Shown piece by piece: positions 23,783 through 30,928 of a stretch of 32,920 nucleotides of DNA. The notes below the pieces were generated by a model. The model was not told the DNA's origin. It did no database searches and was given only the letters and a program-made list of their open reading frames with translations. Positions within the stretch are counted from its first letter, which is position 1, and each line of letters begins with the position of its first letter. Source of the DNA: Sphingomonadales bacterium (GTDB lineage Bacteria > Pseudomonadota > Alphaproteobacteria > Sphingomonadales > Sphingomonadaceae); the NCBI GenBank assembly GCA_028871475.1, contig JAGWMZ010000040.1, forward strand, positions 1 through 32,920, given 5' to 3'. Both the position numbers and the translations under genes were made by a program.

Positions 23783-23995
23783 CTATGGTTCGCCGGCCCG
23801 GTGCGATTCGGGGCCGCTCGCATCGACAAAGTGTTTCGCAACGAAATCGGCGATTGCCGTTTCAGGGAGCATGAGCCGCCCATTCACACGGATATGAGCA
23901 AGCTGCTTTCGAGCGACCATCCGTCGGATGCGAGATTCGGGCCATCCGCTTTGAGCGGCCAGTTTGGGGAGTGTCAGCAATTGCATGACTTTCAC
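23783..23995 (-). CDS. AlpA/excisionase-like HTH protein
   Basis: A 70-residue protein with the pattern LLTLPKLAAQSGWPESRIRRMVARKQLAHIRVNGRLMLPETAIADFV, a typical winged-helix excisionase domain in which the first helices choose DNA and the RVNGRLML strands form the wing. It heads the minus-strand set of two HTH genes and the integrase. Its start is divergent from the XRE repressor gene 101 bases away, with a palindromic operator between them. It may be the directionality factor, or a transcriptional activator of the integrase as AlpA is in P4-like elements. Confidence 0.65.
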   Translation of the reverse strand: MKVMQLLTLPKLAAQSGWPESRIRRMVARKQLAHIRVNGRLMLPETAIADFVAKHFVDASGPESHRAGEP

Positions 23996-24028
23996 CTCTG
24001 TAGTAGTTTGATTGGAGAGTTTGGCAGA

Positions 24029-24065
24029 AACTCACGATTGTTGGAGTAACTCATGTTTGTGAGTT
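24029..24065. promoter_or_regulatory. Operator candidate between divergent excisionase and repressor genes
   Basis: AACTCA (24048-24053) and TGAGTT (24060-24065) form a perfect inverted repeat with a 6-base centre. A further AACTCAC half-site begins at 24029, and GTGAGTT (24059-24065) is its full 7-base complement. The position in the divergent promoter region, 32 bases before the XRE start, fits an autoregulated phage-type repressor operator. Confidence 0.55.
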
Positions 24066-24096
24066 CCGTCAAGGCGGAATCGTGGACTGATGCTGC

Positions 24097-24486
24097 ATGA
24101 GCATCGGCGCGCGTTTTCTAGAGATCCGAAAGGCCAAGGGGCTGAAGCAAACCGATGTCGCAGAAGCGATCGGCATTTCGCACGGCGCCTTGGTCAATTA
24201 TGAAAAGGGGCGAGAACCTCCGGCCTCGGCGATCCTTGCCTTCAGCCAAGTTTATGGCATCAACGCACTCTGGCTGCTGACGGGCGAAGGCCGGCCAGAT
24301 GCCGAAAGTCTGGACAGCATTTATGCCCGCTCCATCGCGACCGCCTGGGCTTTCTTAAGTCGCGGAGGTGACGATGTGGAACGGGAAGCGCTTATCAAAC
24401 TCGGTGGCGCGCTGTTCCAATACCTGCTGGAGCATGGCGAGATCAGTCCCGCTATGAGTGAAAAGATTTTTGCACTGAGCGCCTGA
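24097..24486 (+). CDS. XRE-family HTH repressor
   Basis: A 129-residue regulator. Residues 5-60 form the Cro/CI-type HTH: RFLEIRKAKGLKQTDVAEAIGISHGALVNYEKGREPPA, with KQTDVAEAIG and SHGALVNYEKG as the two DNA-contact helices. The rest is helical (ARSIATAWAFLSRGGDD and LGGALFQYLLEHGE) and probably dimerises. There is no protease-like C-terminal domain as in LexA/CI. It likely controls the divergent excisionase/integrase genes through the AACTCA-N6-TGAGTT site. The next gene begins 1 base after its stop codon, so they are co-transcribed. Confidence 0.85.
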   Translation: MSIGARFLEIRKAKGLKQTDVAEAIGISHGALVNYEKGREPPASAILAFSQVYGINALWLLTGEGRPDAESLDSIYARSIATAWAFLSRGGDDVEREALIKLGGALFQYLLEHGEISPAMSEKIFALSA

Positions 24487-24487
24487 C

Positions 24488-24874
24488 ATGAACGACAACC
24501 ATATGCCATCGATCGCCGACGAACGGCTCCTTGCCGCTATGAAGGCTGTTAATCCGCCCGTGGAAAAGCTGATGGCTGACCGCTTGGCGCTTCGTCGGGA
24601 AATGCGGCAGGCAAAGGATGAACTGGAGCGTGTTCGCCACCAGATGATCCCAAGATACATTGGCGTCGTCAAAGCCATCGCACTGGGAGCCACTTCCTTT
24701 GCCCTGATCGCCATGGCCCTCGCCCTCTTCAAGGGCCTTTTCGAGATCAAAACCACAACGATCCTCTTTGCCTCTCTTTTACTGCCGGTCTGGATTGTGG
24801 ATCAAGCCGAAGCCAGATTTGGCCGATGGCGGCTCCACCGAAATGGTCGCACTGAGTATGTGGAAAAGGCGTAA
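24488..24874 (+). CDS. Unrecognised coiled-coil protein with two membrane helices
   Basis: No family is recognised. The 128-residue protein has a charged helical start (about 10-55: EKLMADRLALRREMRQAKDELERV) that reads as a short coiled coil. Two membrane helices follow, about 61-82 (VKAIALGATSFALIAMALAL) and 89-105 (TTTILFASLLLPVWIV), then a basic tail RFGRWRLHRNGRTEY. Tight spacing to the XRE gene (1 base) shows joint transcription, an arrangement seen for signalling or immunity partners of phage-type repressors. That role is a guess. A shorter start at ATG 24503 is possible. Confidence 0.65.
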   Translation: MNDNHMPSIADERLLAAMKAVNPPVEKLMADRLALRREMRQAKDELERVRHQMIPRYIGVVKAIALGATSFALIAMALALFKGLFEIKTTTILFASLLLPVWIVDQAEARFGRWRLHRNGRTEYVEKA

Positions 24875-25151
24875 CGTGAACAGCGGCAAGGGGGGACGAT
24901 CCTGACAGGCAGCTAATAAAGGCAGGACTCAAATAGCCGACAGTCGCGCAAGCTGACGCAGGTTAGACGAATGTCGCGGGTCCTGGAGCCGCCGTTCCGG
25001 CGGGCTTAGGGTAGTGCCGGCCATATACAGTGCATCCTGGGTTTCGGCTGTGTTGCGCGACGATCAAGGTGAGAGAAAGCGCCGATGATAGCGTCCTAAG
25101 GGGATCGACGCGAAGATAGTTTGAACCGTATGCGCCTGATCGCAAGGAGCG

Positions 25152-25556
25152 CTATATCGCGACCGAACTTGGATTGGCAGCCTCGTATTCGGCCCATTCA
25201 ACGTCCGCCCACGCGATATAGACCCATTCAGAGGTGCGGGGATCAGCCTTGGCCCTCTCCAGCTGGGCAAGCGACACATTCATCGCCAGCACCACAGCCG
25301 GCCCGGGTGCACGCCTCGAGAGGACTGTCTCCATGTGGAAGCGGATGCCGTTGATCGTGGTTACACGGTTCTTCTTAAATGCCTTGGCTTCAGCCTCGCC
25401 GATGAGTTCAACAAGCGCGTCGCCGTCGGCGTTAGCCAAACCAGGGATCAGGAATATGATGTCCATGCCGGCCGCGCTGGCAAGGGAGATGGCCTTGATG
25501 ATACCGCGCCGCAGGGCTTGAGCGTCGACTCCTTGCGATCTCGTATGGTAGGGCAT
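25152..25556 (-). CDS. Unrecognised 134-residue protein, island cargo
   Basis: I do not recognise a family. The protein starts PYHTRSQGVDAQALRRGIIKAIS, has a hydrophobic strand MDIIFLIPGLANADGDAL, a helical AELIGEAEAKAF-like segment, a second strand GPAVVLAMNVSLAQLE and ends with the aromatic, acidic WVYIAWADVEWAEYEA. The alternation of strands and helices suggests a small alpha/beta fold. ATG 25556 follows GGAACAG; an upstream in-frame ATG at 25607 would add 17 poorly protein-like residues. It is on the same strand as the SIR2-SMC operon but 261 bases behind it, so it may be separate. Confidence 0.6.
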   Translation of the reverse strand: MPYHTRSQGVDAQALRRGIIKAISLASAAGMDIIFLIPGLANADGDALVELIGEAEAKAFKKNRVTTINGIRFHMETVLSRRAPGPAVVLAMNVSLAQLERAKADPRTSEWVYIAWADVEWAEYEAANPSSVAI

Positions 25557-25817
25557 TAGCTGTTCCGTCTCGTTTTCATCGGAGCCTCGCTGGCTCAGAA
25601 GCAGCATATTACAGACCTAGTAGCCGACGATGGTGGCACCTTCAACATCGACGGTAAGTATCGAGCGGCGGAATCTCCAAGTCCTGTCCGAGCGAATCTC
25701 AGGGATGTGCCTGATATGATTCTTTCACTTCAGGCTCGCTGCTCTTGCGTTGAAATTTGCCAATCCCGGTTTAGAAATCCCGGTTTAGAATCGTCACGAA
25801 TTTCCGTTCCGTCGTAG
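25557..25817. other. Intergenic stretch with a start-less open frame and a tandem repeat
   Basis: No annotated gene fits. On the plus strand the frame stays open from about 25560 to the stop at 25815-25817 and reads like protein in part (LVADDGGTFNIDGKYRAAES), but it lacks a start codon for its first half. It may be a gene remnant. Two exact copies of the 14-base AATCCCGGTTTAGA lie at 25762-25775 and 25776-25789. Confidence 0.4.
25762..25789. repeat. Tandem 14-base direct repeat
   Basis: AATCCCGGTTTAGA occurs twice head to tail (25762-25775 and 25776-25789), 29 bases downstream of the SMC gene end. It looks like a recent slippage duplication, since the copies are identical. Confidence 0.85.
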
Positions 25818-28238
25818 CTATGCCGCAATTGCCTTGTCGGCTACGTAAAGACGGGCATCCCAGCGACAGATTGTTTGCCCCATAGCGTTGCGACCGAGTT
25901 CAACGACGTTGAGTCGGTCGCCCGGGAAGGCAGGGCTTAACTCAAGTGAGAGATAGTCAAACAGCGAGCGTTCATGAACGGCGATGATGACTTGACGCCC
26001 CATTTGTTTGGAGAGCGTGCGTAGCAGCGCCGCGAATTGGGCGATGTGGACTTCGTCCATGCTTTGCACGGGATCGTCGATCACCAGCCACGGGAGCTTC
26101 CGCTTCACCGAGAGGTGAAGCGCCATGAACAGCGTCAGGGCGGCCGTATTGAGGTTGCCCGCGCTGAGCATAGCCCGCGGATTGCCGCCTTTCCCGCCGC
26201 GGCGGTGGTGTGTCTCCAGCACCGCTTCGACATCAGCGGTCGTCGTCTCCGGGATTGCGAAGGCAGGGATGAAGGGCTCTTCCGGTGCAAGCCGCACGAA
26301 CAGATCTCGCCAGACCGCATTCAACTCATCATTGAACACGTGGCGCACGATGCGGCCGCGAGCCTCGCGGGTCTGCCGCGCGATATCCTTGGCAATGTCG
26401 ATGATCTTATCGGCTTCCGCCTTCTGTCCGGTGCGAAACGATAGGCGTGTCTCGACCTCGCTACGCTTGGCTAGGAGGCCAGATAGTGTGTTGCGCGACG
26501 CAGTGACCAACTTCGCAGCGTCGATCGCAACAAGGCGGGCGGTTTGGCGATTAGTCAACGACCGCTCTTGCTCGGCGATCGCCATTCTGAGGTTGTCTAG
26601 AAGCTGCTCCGTCGTCGCGGCCGGTTCGAACTCGACCCCCAAGCGATGCGCCAGTTCCTCGGCATTGCTGCGCAGGACGATCGCCGATTGATCGGCGGTC
26701 TGCGAGGCGACCAACAGCTGCGCGGCCGCGGCGGCCTCACGCCGATACCGATCGCCATTCGAGAAGCGGGAGGCTGCCTCATGCAGTTGGCTCTGAACAT
26801 CGGTCAGGTCGGCTGCTCGTATCTTGAGCGCGGTTAGTTCCGTGTCGGAGATCAGGCCACTCGTGGCTGCCTGCAAATCGCGGTCGAGCCGCGACACTTC
26901 GCTCTGGGCATTGGTCCGTGACTGAAGGAGGGCCTGCAAGCGACCAGCCTGCTCGATCATCGTCGCAATCTTGCCGGCAACGTGGGCGGACAGAGGTGTG
27001 TCGGATACCTCAGTAAAATCGCGATCGCACACTGGACACACATCGCCCTCGACGTGCGTCATCAAGTCGGAGAGCGACTGGGCGAAGGCTTCATTGGACG
27101 TCGAAGCCGAGGAGACCTCGCTGTCGAGGCGCTCGAGCCGTGATCTTGCCTCGGTAAGCTGGCGCGCCAACGTATCGCGCTGTCCGACTGCTGTGTCATG
27201 GGTCGCCGCAACCCGCCAGATTCGTTCGATATCTGTATCGATACGGTCAGCAAGGACCCGAGCCCGTTCGCTGAAACTCGCCTCGATCGAGGTCGACACA
27301 TCGGCGAAGAATCCGGATGCTCGATTCAGCAGAGCACTGGCTCCTTGGCCTTCGGCTAACGTCCAAGTCTCCAATGCGATCGCCGCCCTCTGATTGGCTG
27401 CCTCGAATTCTGCGCGGCCAGAACCGGGCGGCTCCTGTTGTTTGGCTGCATTCCAGCCGGTCTGGCTGACTTCGAGTTCCCGCCGTGCGCGAACGAGCGT
27501 GGTGAGCTCGGTCTCTTCCGATATGGCATCGAGCGCTAGGACAACGTCCGCAGGCGGACGACCGATCAGGTCCGGATCGACAGCCGCGAGCTTGGTGCGC
27601 ATGAGATCCTCATGCGTTCCGAGCGCCGTCTCAGCCTCCTGGATCTGAGCATCGATGCCAGCGACCTCCGCTTGGTCGAGCGATATACCTTCGCGGTTTT
27701 CTCCATAGGCAGGCACCGGCGCCTTCAGGCGCGCGATATTGCCAGCCGTGTGGAGGCCGCCGATCAAAGCTTCCATACGATCGAGGCCAAGCAACTCCTT
27801 GACGAACCGAGTCAGCGGGGAATCGCCTTTCTTTTCGACATGCTGGTAGATTTCCAGCAGCCGTCCGAGCGTCGATTGAGCCAGATAGCTTCGTTCGCTG
27901 AAGAACCTCGCATCGTTTTCGCTAAGAAGGGCGCTGCCGGTGACCGCTTGGGTCGTCACCTTTAGGATCGAATTGCGGACGGCACCGTCGTCCGCCGTCA
28001 TCTCGAGACGCACTTCGCCGAACGGGCGATTCTTGTGGGGAAGATAGCTCAGATAATCCGGATCGGCACGAGACAGAGAGGGTACAGCGCCGGTGAGAGC
28101 TAGCTCGATCGCGGACAAGAGGCTGGTCTTGCCCGCGCCATTGGGGCCATGAATCAAGACAATCGGGGCATCGAGCGAGATGTCGACATCCCCGTCGATG
28201 CTACGAAAATCCTTCACGTGGAGCGATTTGAGTCGCAT
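25818..28238 (-). CDS. Rad50/SMC-like zinc-hook ATPase (LmuB-like)
   Basis: Predicted DNA-sensing ATPase of a Lamassu / ABC-three-component defence system. The 806-residue chain has a split ABC ATPase head: MRLKSLHVKDFRSIDG, Walker A GPNGAGKT (31-38), and at the C-terminus signature LSAGNLNT (691-698), Walker B WLVIDDP (717-723), D-loop SMD (726-728) and H755 in AVHERSLF. Two coiled-coil arms (about 190-395 and 415-635) flank a central CPVC zinc hook at 401-404, as in Rad50. The signature is LSAGN rather than the usual LSGGE. The start overlaps the previous stop by 1 base (TAATG). In known systems this protein recognises phage DNA structures and releases the effector; that is inferred here. 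An ordinary Rad50 or RecF-like repair role is the alternative. Confidence 0.85.
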   Translation of the reverse strand: MRLKSLHVKDFRSIDGDVDISLDAPIVLIHGPNGAGKTSLLSAIELALTGAVPSLSRADPDYLSYLPHKNRPFGEVRLEMTADDGAVRNSILKVTTQAVTGSALLSENDARFFSERSYLAQSTLGRLLEIYQHVEKKGDSPLTRFVKELLGLDRMEALIGGLHTAGNIARLKAPVPAYGENREGISLDQAEVAGIDAQIQEAETALGTHEDLMRTKLAAVDPDLIGRPPADVVLALDAISEETELTTLVRARRELEVSQTGWNAAKQQEPPGSGRAEFEAANQRAAIALETWTLAEGQGASALLNRASGFFADVSTSIEASFSERARVLADRIDTDIERIWRVAATHDTAVGQRDTLARQLTEARSRLERLDSEVSSASTSNEAFAQSLSDLMTHVEGDVCPVCDRDFTEVSDTPLSAHVAGKIATMIEQAGRLQALLQSRTNAQSEVSRLDRDLQAATSGLISDTELTALKIRAADLTDVQSQLHEAASRFSNGDRYRREAAAAAQLLVASQTADQSAIVLRSNAEELAHRLGVEFEPAATTEQLLDNLRMAIAEQERSLTNRQTARLVAIDAAKLVTASRNTLSGLLAKRSEVETRLSFRTGQKAEADKIIDIAKDIARQTREARGRIVRHVFNDELNAVWRDLFVRLAPEEPFIPAFAIPETTTADVEAVLETHHRRGGKGGNPRAMLSAGNLNTAALTLFMALHLSVKRKLPWLVIDDPVQSMDEVHIAQFAALLRTLSKQMGRQVIIAVHERSLFDYLSLELSPAFPGDRLNVVELGRNAMGQTICRWDARLYVADKAIAA

Positions 28239-28849
28239 TATTCTTGGGCCTCCCCGTCTTCGACTTCTCCGGCTTCGGCCTCATCGTCGTGTTCGTCTTC
28301 TTCGCTCGCCGCGAAGACGGAGCTGAGCGCAGTGTAGAAGCGGTCCCGCACCGCGTCCTCCCCGAGCTTGGAGGCCTCGAGGATCGCTTCGGCCAGCGGA
28401 TTGCTGTTCAAAGCCAGCGTTTCGCCCGCGCCGAGATCGCGATCGATCAACAAGGTCTCGGGAAGAACCAGAGGCAGTAGAATGGCAAGTTGATCACGGA
28501 GGTCCGCCGGGTCGTCAGCTTCGCCGACGGGAAGGATGCGGCCGACTTGAGCTAGGGCTTCGAGCGTCTTTCCGACCGGTCGCGGCCCCACGATCACAGT
28601 CGTGAGAGGCCGGTGCGACCGCATCACATCAAGTGCGCGCGCGATGCCTTCGATCTGCTGCACAACCTTGCGTTCTCCGTCCGCCGCCATGTCCCCGATG
28701 ATGACGAGGTCTGCGGAGTGATCAACACCGACGAAGGCTCCGGCAACCTCGAAGGCGAGTCCGGCTATCTCCAACGGAGAGGCGACTGTCCGATAGCCGT
28801 TGGTGACCAGCATTGTGGCAACACGATCAGCAGGCAAACCGGCAGTCAC
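28238..28849 (-). CDS. Middle component of the SIR2-SMC operon, unknown fold (LmuC-like by position)
   Basis: A 203-residue protein of no family I can name. It begins with a winged-helix-like stretch VATMLVTNGYRTVASPLEI, then a strand SADLVIIGDM, a helix RKVVQQIEGIARALDVM, and strand-loop TTVIVGPRPVGKTLEALAQVGRILPVG; the GPRPVGKT resembles but is not a proper Walker A. The last 25 residues are almost wholly acidic (ASEEDEHDDEAEAGEVEDGE). Start is a GTG at 28849 overlapping the SIR2 stop (GTGA); its own stop overlaps the ATPase start. Size and place match the small middle component (LmuC, ABC-3C middle component), which bridges effector and ATPase. I assign it by context only. Confidence 0.65.
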   Translation of the reverse strand: MTAGLPADRVATMLVTNGYRTVASPLEIAGLAFEVAGAFVGVDHSADLVIIGDMAADGERKVVQQIEGIARALDVMRSHRPLTTVIVGPRPVGKTLEALAQVGRILPVGEADDPADLRDQLAILLPLVLPETLLIDRDLGAGETLALNSNPLAEAILEASKLGEDAVRDRFYTALSSVFAASEEDEHDDEAEAGEVEDGEAQE

Positions 28850-30555
28850 AGGGCCACCTGGCTGCGGAAAAGGTCGAGCATGGCCTCTACGTCGGCTCCG
28901 CCCGCGAGAAGGCTTTCGATGCTGGTTTCCCTTGTTCGGGCGAGACCAGTTCGCCCGGGAGGGCGCCGCGGAGAGCGCGGCATCGACGGTGGAATCACAT
29001 GGCTATGGATGATCACGGCGTCGTCATTTTCGGCGACCAGGCCATTGGTGCCGAGCTTTATGGCAGCCTGGGCGTTGGCCGCAAAGTAGATTTTCGCCGG
29101 GCCGCTTCGACCGTCCAGAACCATGGCGCCAGACGCTGGGTCGGCAAGATCGGCCTTGGTCGCCGTCCAGTGCCCGCGGGCAAGGCCAAGGCCGATCAGC
29201 CCGTTGGCGATGGCGAACTGACATAGACCGCTACTAGGGATCGCCATATCGGCGGGCATGCGGTGGAGCGGTTCGGCCGTCAGCGGGGCGTAGATACCGT
29301 TCGCCAGCATTGGGAGGTCTCCGCTCCGAAACAGTGACATGGCGCGACCGCAATGCTCGATGAGCTCGGTCACAATCGCCGAATCAGGCGAAACGCCGTC
29401 TGCAACGCAATTTCGTGCGTACTCCAGACCTTCGTGAAGTTTGTCGCGATCGGCGTCCGCGATACCGGGAACGCCGAGTTCGACTAGCCGCTTGAGCTTT
29501 GCGGTCATGATGTGAAGGTAGAGTGCCAGAAGCAATGGTTTGGCGTAGGCTTGGACCAGCGCCTCGGCTTCCATAAGCGGGCGGTTCGCGACGTTGTAAT
29601 CGGCATGATAGACGTTCTGCAACAGGCCTTCCTGATCGGCTCCAAGCGCGTTTTCCGAGAAGGCATAGGCTGGCGGATGTGATGGCCAGGGCCAGGCCAA
29701 GGTCGCCTGTGCAGCGGCGAACAGTCCCTGTATGTTGGAGTCCTGCGCGGACAGTCCGAGCATCAACGTCGGGCGCGTAACGATGAAACGAGTCATTTCA
29801 GCGGCGAGCACTGGGTTCTGCGCCGCCCAACTGTTGATCTGGCTCGAACGTGCAACGAGTAGATCGCGAAACCGTCCTTCATCGTCGATCGCGCGTTGCG
29901 CGCAACCATGGAATTTGTAGAGGTTGGCGCGCTGGCGGTTCCACCGCACCTCTCCGGGCGCGACGACCACGCGAAGAACGGGTTGGCACCCGGCAAGCTT
30001 CATTATGGCTCGCTCGATCAGTGTGTCCCAGTTCGCCGTCGGCATGTCGGACACAACGCCCTCGATGGCGAGCGCGGCGAGGCAGAGATGCTCTGAATCA
30101 GGTTCGATTGCCGAGTCGGCATATACATTGGCCGCGTCGAGGATGTCCCAGAGCAGATAATCGGCCTTCTCCCCGTCCACGGCAACATTAAGCATTCTCG
30201 CGTAATTGTTGACAAGCCGCGCCGCGAGGGAATCGAAGTCGGCCCAACCGGTGGGCGCGGTATCCAGGTCGATTCTGCCCCATTCTTCGGGGCTTGGACC
30301 GGCGAGCACAAGGATTGCGGTCAGAGCCTTACGGAAGCGACAGTCGGGGGCGCCCACGACGATCCGCTCCTGTAAGGCAACGAGCACCCTTTTCGCGACA
30401 TCGCGCAGGTCAGGCATCTTATCTCTGGAGATGCCAGATCCGAGCCAGAACACATACTGATCATTCGCGACGCCATCGGCAATTTCACGCTTATCACCGT
30501 CAAGCATGGCAAGAGTTGCGCGGACGGAGATGGTCGCTGCGGCGGGGGGCGGCAT
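28846..30555 (-). CDS. SIR2-like predicted NADase effector
   Basis: First gene of the three-gene operon. The 569-residue protein has a divergent SIR2 domain (about 25-285): VFWLGSGISR (35-44) is the NAD-binding Gly motif, MPTANWDTLIERA carries the catalytic-type N175 and D177, NLYKFHGCA carries H216, and LMLGLSAQDSNIQ (264-276) is the late ADP-ribose-binding motif. These are the marks of defence NADases (as in ThsA) rather than deacetylases, since no zinc cysteine pairs are seen. The C-terminal half (about 290-569) is helical and then beta-rich and resembles nothing I know. Activation would deplete NAD and arrest the infected cell. The start at 30555 has no strong ribosome site. The next gene overlaps by 4 bases. 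Confidence 0.8.
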   Translation of the reverse strand: MPPPAAATISVRATLAMLDGDKREIADGVANDQYVFWLGSGISRDKMPDLRDVAKRVLVALQERIVVGAPDCRFRKALTAILVLAGPSPEEWGRIDLDTAPTGWADFDSLAARLVNNYARMLNVAVDGEKADYLLWDILDAANVYADSAIEPDSEHLCLAALAIEGVVSDMPTANWDTLIERAIMKLAGCQPVLRVVVAPGEVRWNRQRANLYKFHGCAQRAIDDEGRFRDLLVARSSQINSWAAQNPVLAAEMTRFIVTRPTLMLGLSAQDSNIQGLFAAAQATLAWPWPSHPPAYAFSENALGADQEGLLQNVYHADYNVANRPLMEAEALVQAYAKPLLLALYLHIMTAKLKRLVELGVPGIADADRDKLHEGLEYARNCVADGVSPDSAIVTELIEHCGRAMSLFRSGDLPMLANGIYAPLTAEPLHRMPADMAIPSSGLCQFAIANGLIGLGLARGHWTATKADLADPASGAMVLDGRSGPAKIYFAANAQAAIKLGTNGLVAENDDAVIIHSHVIPPSMPRSPRRPPGRTGLARTRETSIESLLAGGADVEAMLDLFRSQVAL

Positions 30556-30928
30556 GGTCAGCTTCGCGTTTCGTCAGGCGATGGGATTGGAATGCGCGAG
30601 GCCATCCGCATACTCAACCGGAATGCGCAAGCGACGGGCGCGCAAATCGATGGGATGACCTGAACCATGGTTCCGCAACTGGACCAGGCCAATCTCGGCT
30701 CGCTATCGATAGCCTGCATTACCCCTCCATGCCGATCGACTGGCGTCAGATGCGAGCCAATCGTTGTTGTTAGTATGAGCAAAATGCGGAAAAACAAACA
30801 GCAGTAATATCCAATAGCCGGATATAGAGTGCCATCCCATCGCTTCGTTCATCACAAGCTTACTCTTCGTGCCGCTGTTCATGATACATGAGGCGAGTAA
30901 CGCCCTGTGGTTATGAGACTGTCAACAA
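30556..30928. other. Upstream region of the SIR2-SMC operon
   Basis: About 370 bases with no gene I can support. It is more AT-rich than its surroundings, especially 30770-30900, which fits a promoter region for the leftward operon. It contains an inverted repeat ATATCC-N7-GGATAT at 30807-30825, listed separately. The short open frames here lack ribosome sites and protein-like sequence. Confidence 0.5.
30807..30825. promoter_or_regulatory. Inverted repeat in the SIR2 operon promoter region
   Basis: ATATCC (30807-30812) and GGATAT (30820-30825) are perfect inverted arms around 7 bases, 252 bases upstream of the SIR2 start, in the most AT-rich part of the region. It is an operator candidate; no regulator is encoded next to it. 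Confidence 0.3.

Noticed and set aside
30294..30773. Plus-strand open frame opposite the SIR2 gene start
   Set aside because: Arg/His-rich composition, no ribosome site, and overlap with a well-supported gene.
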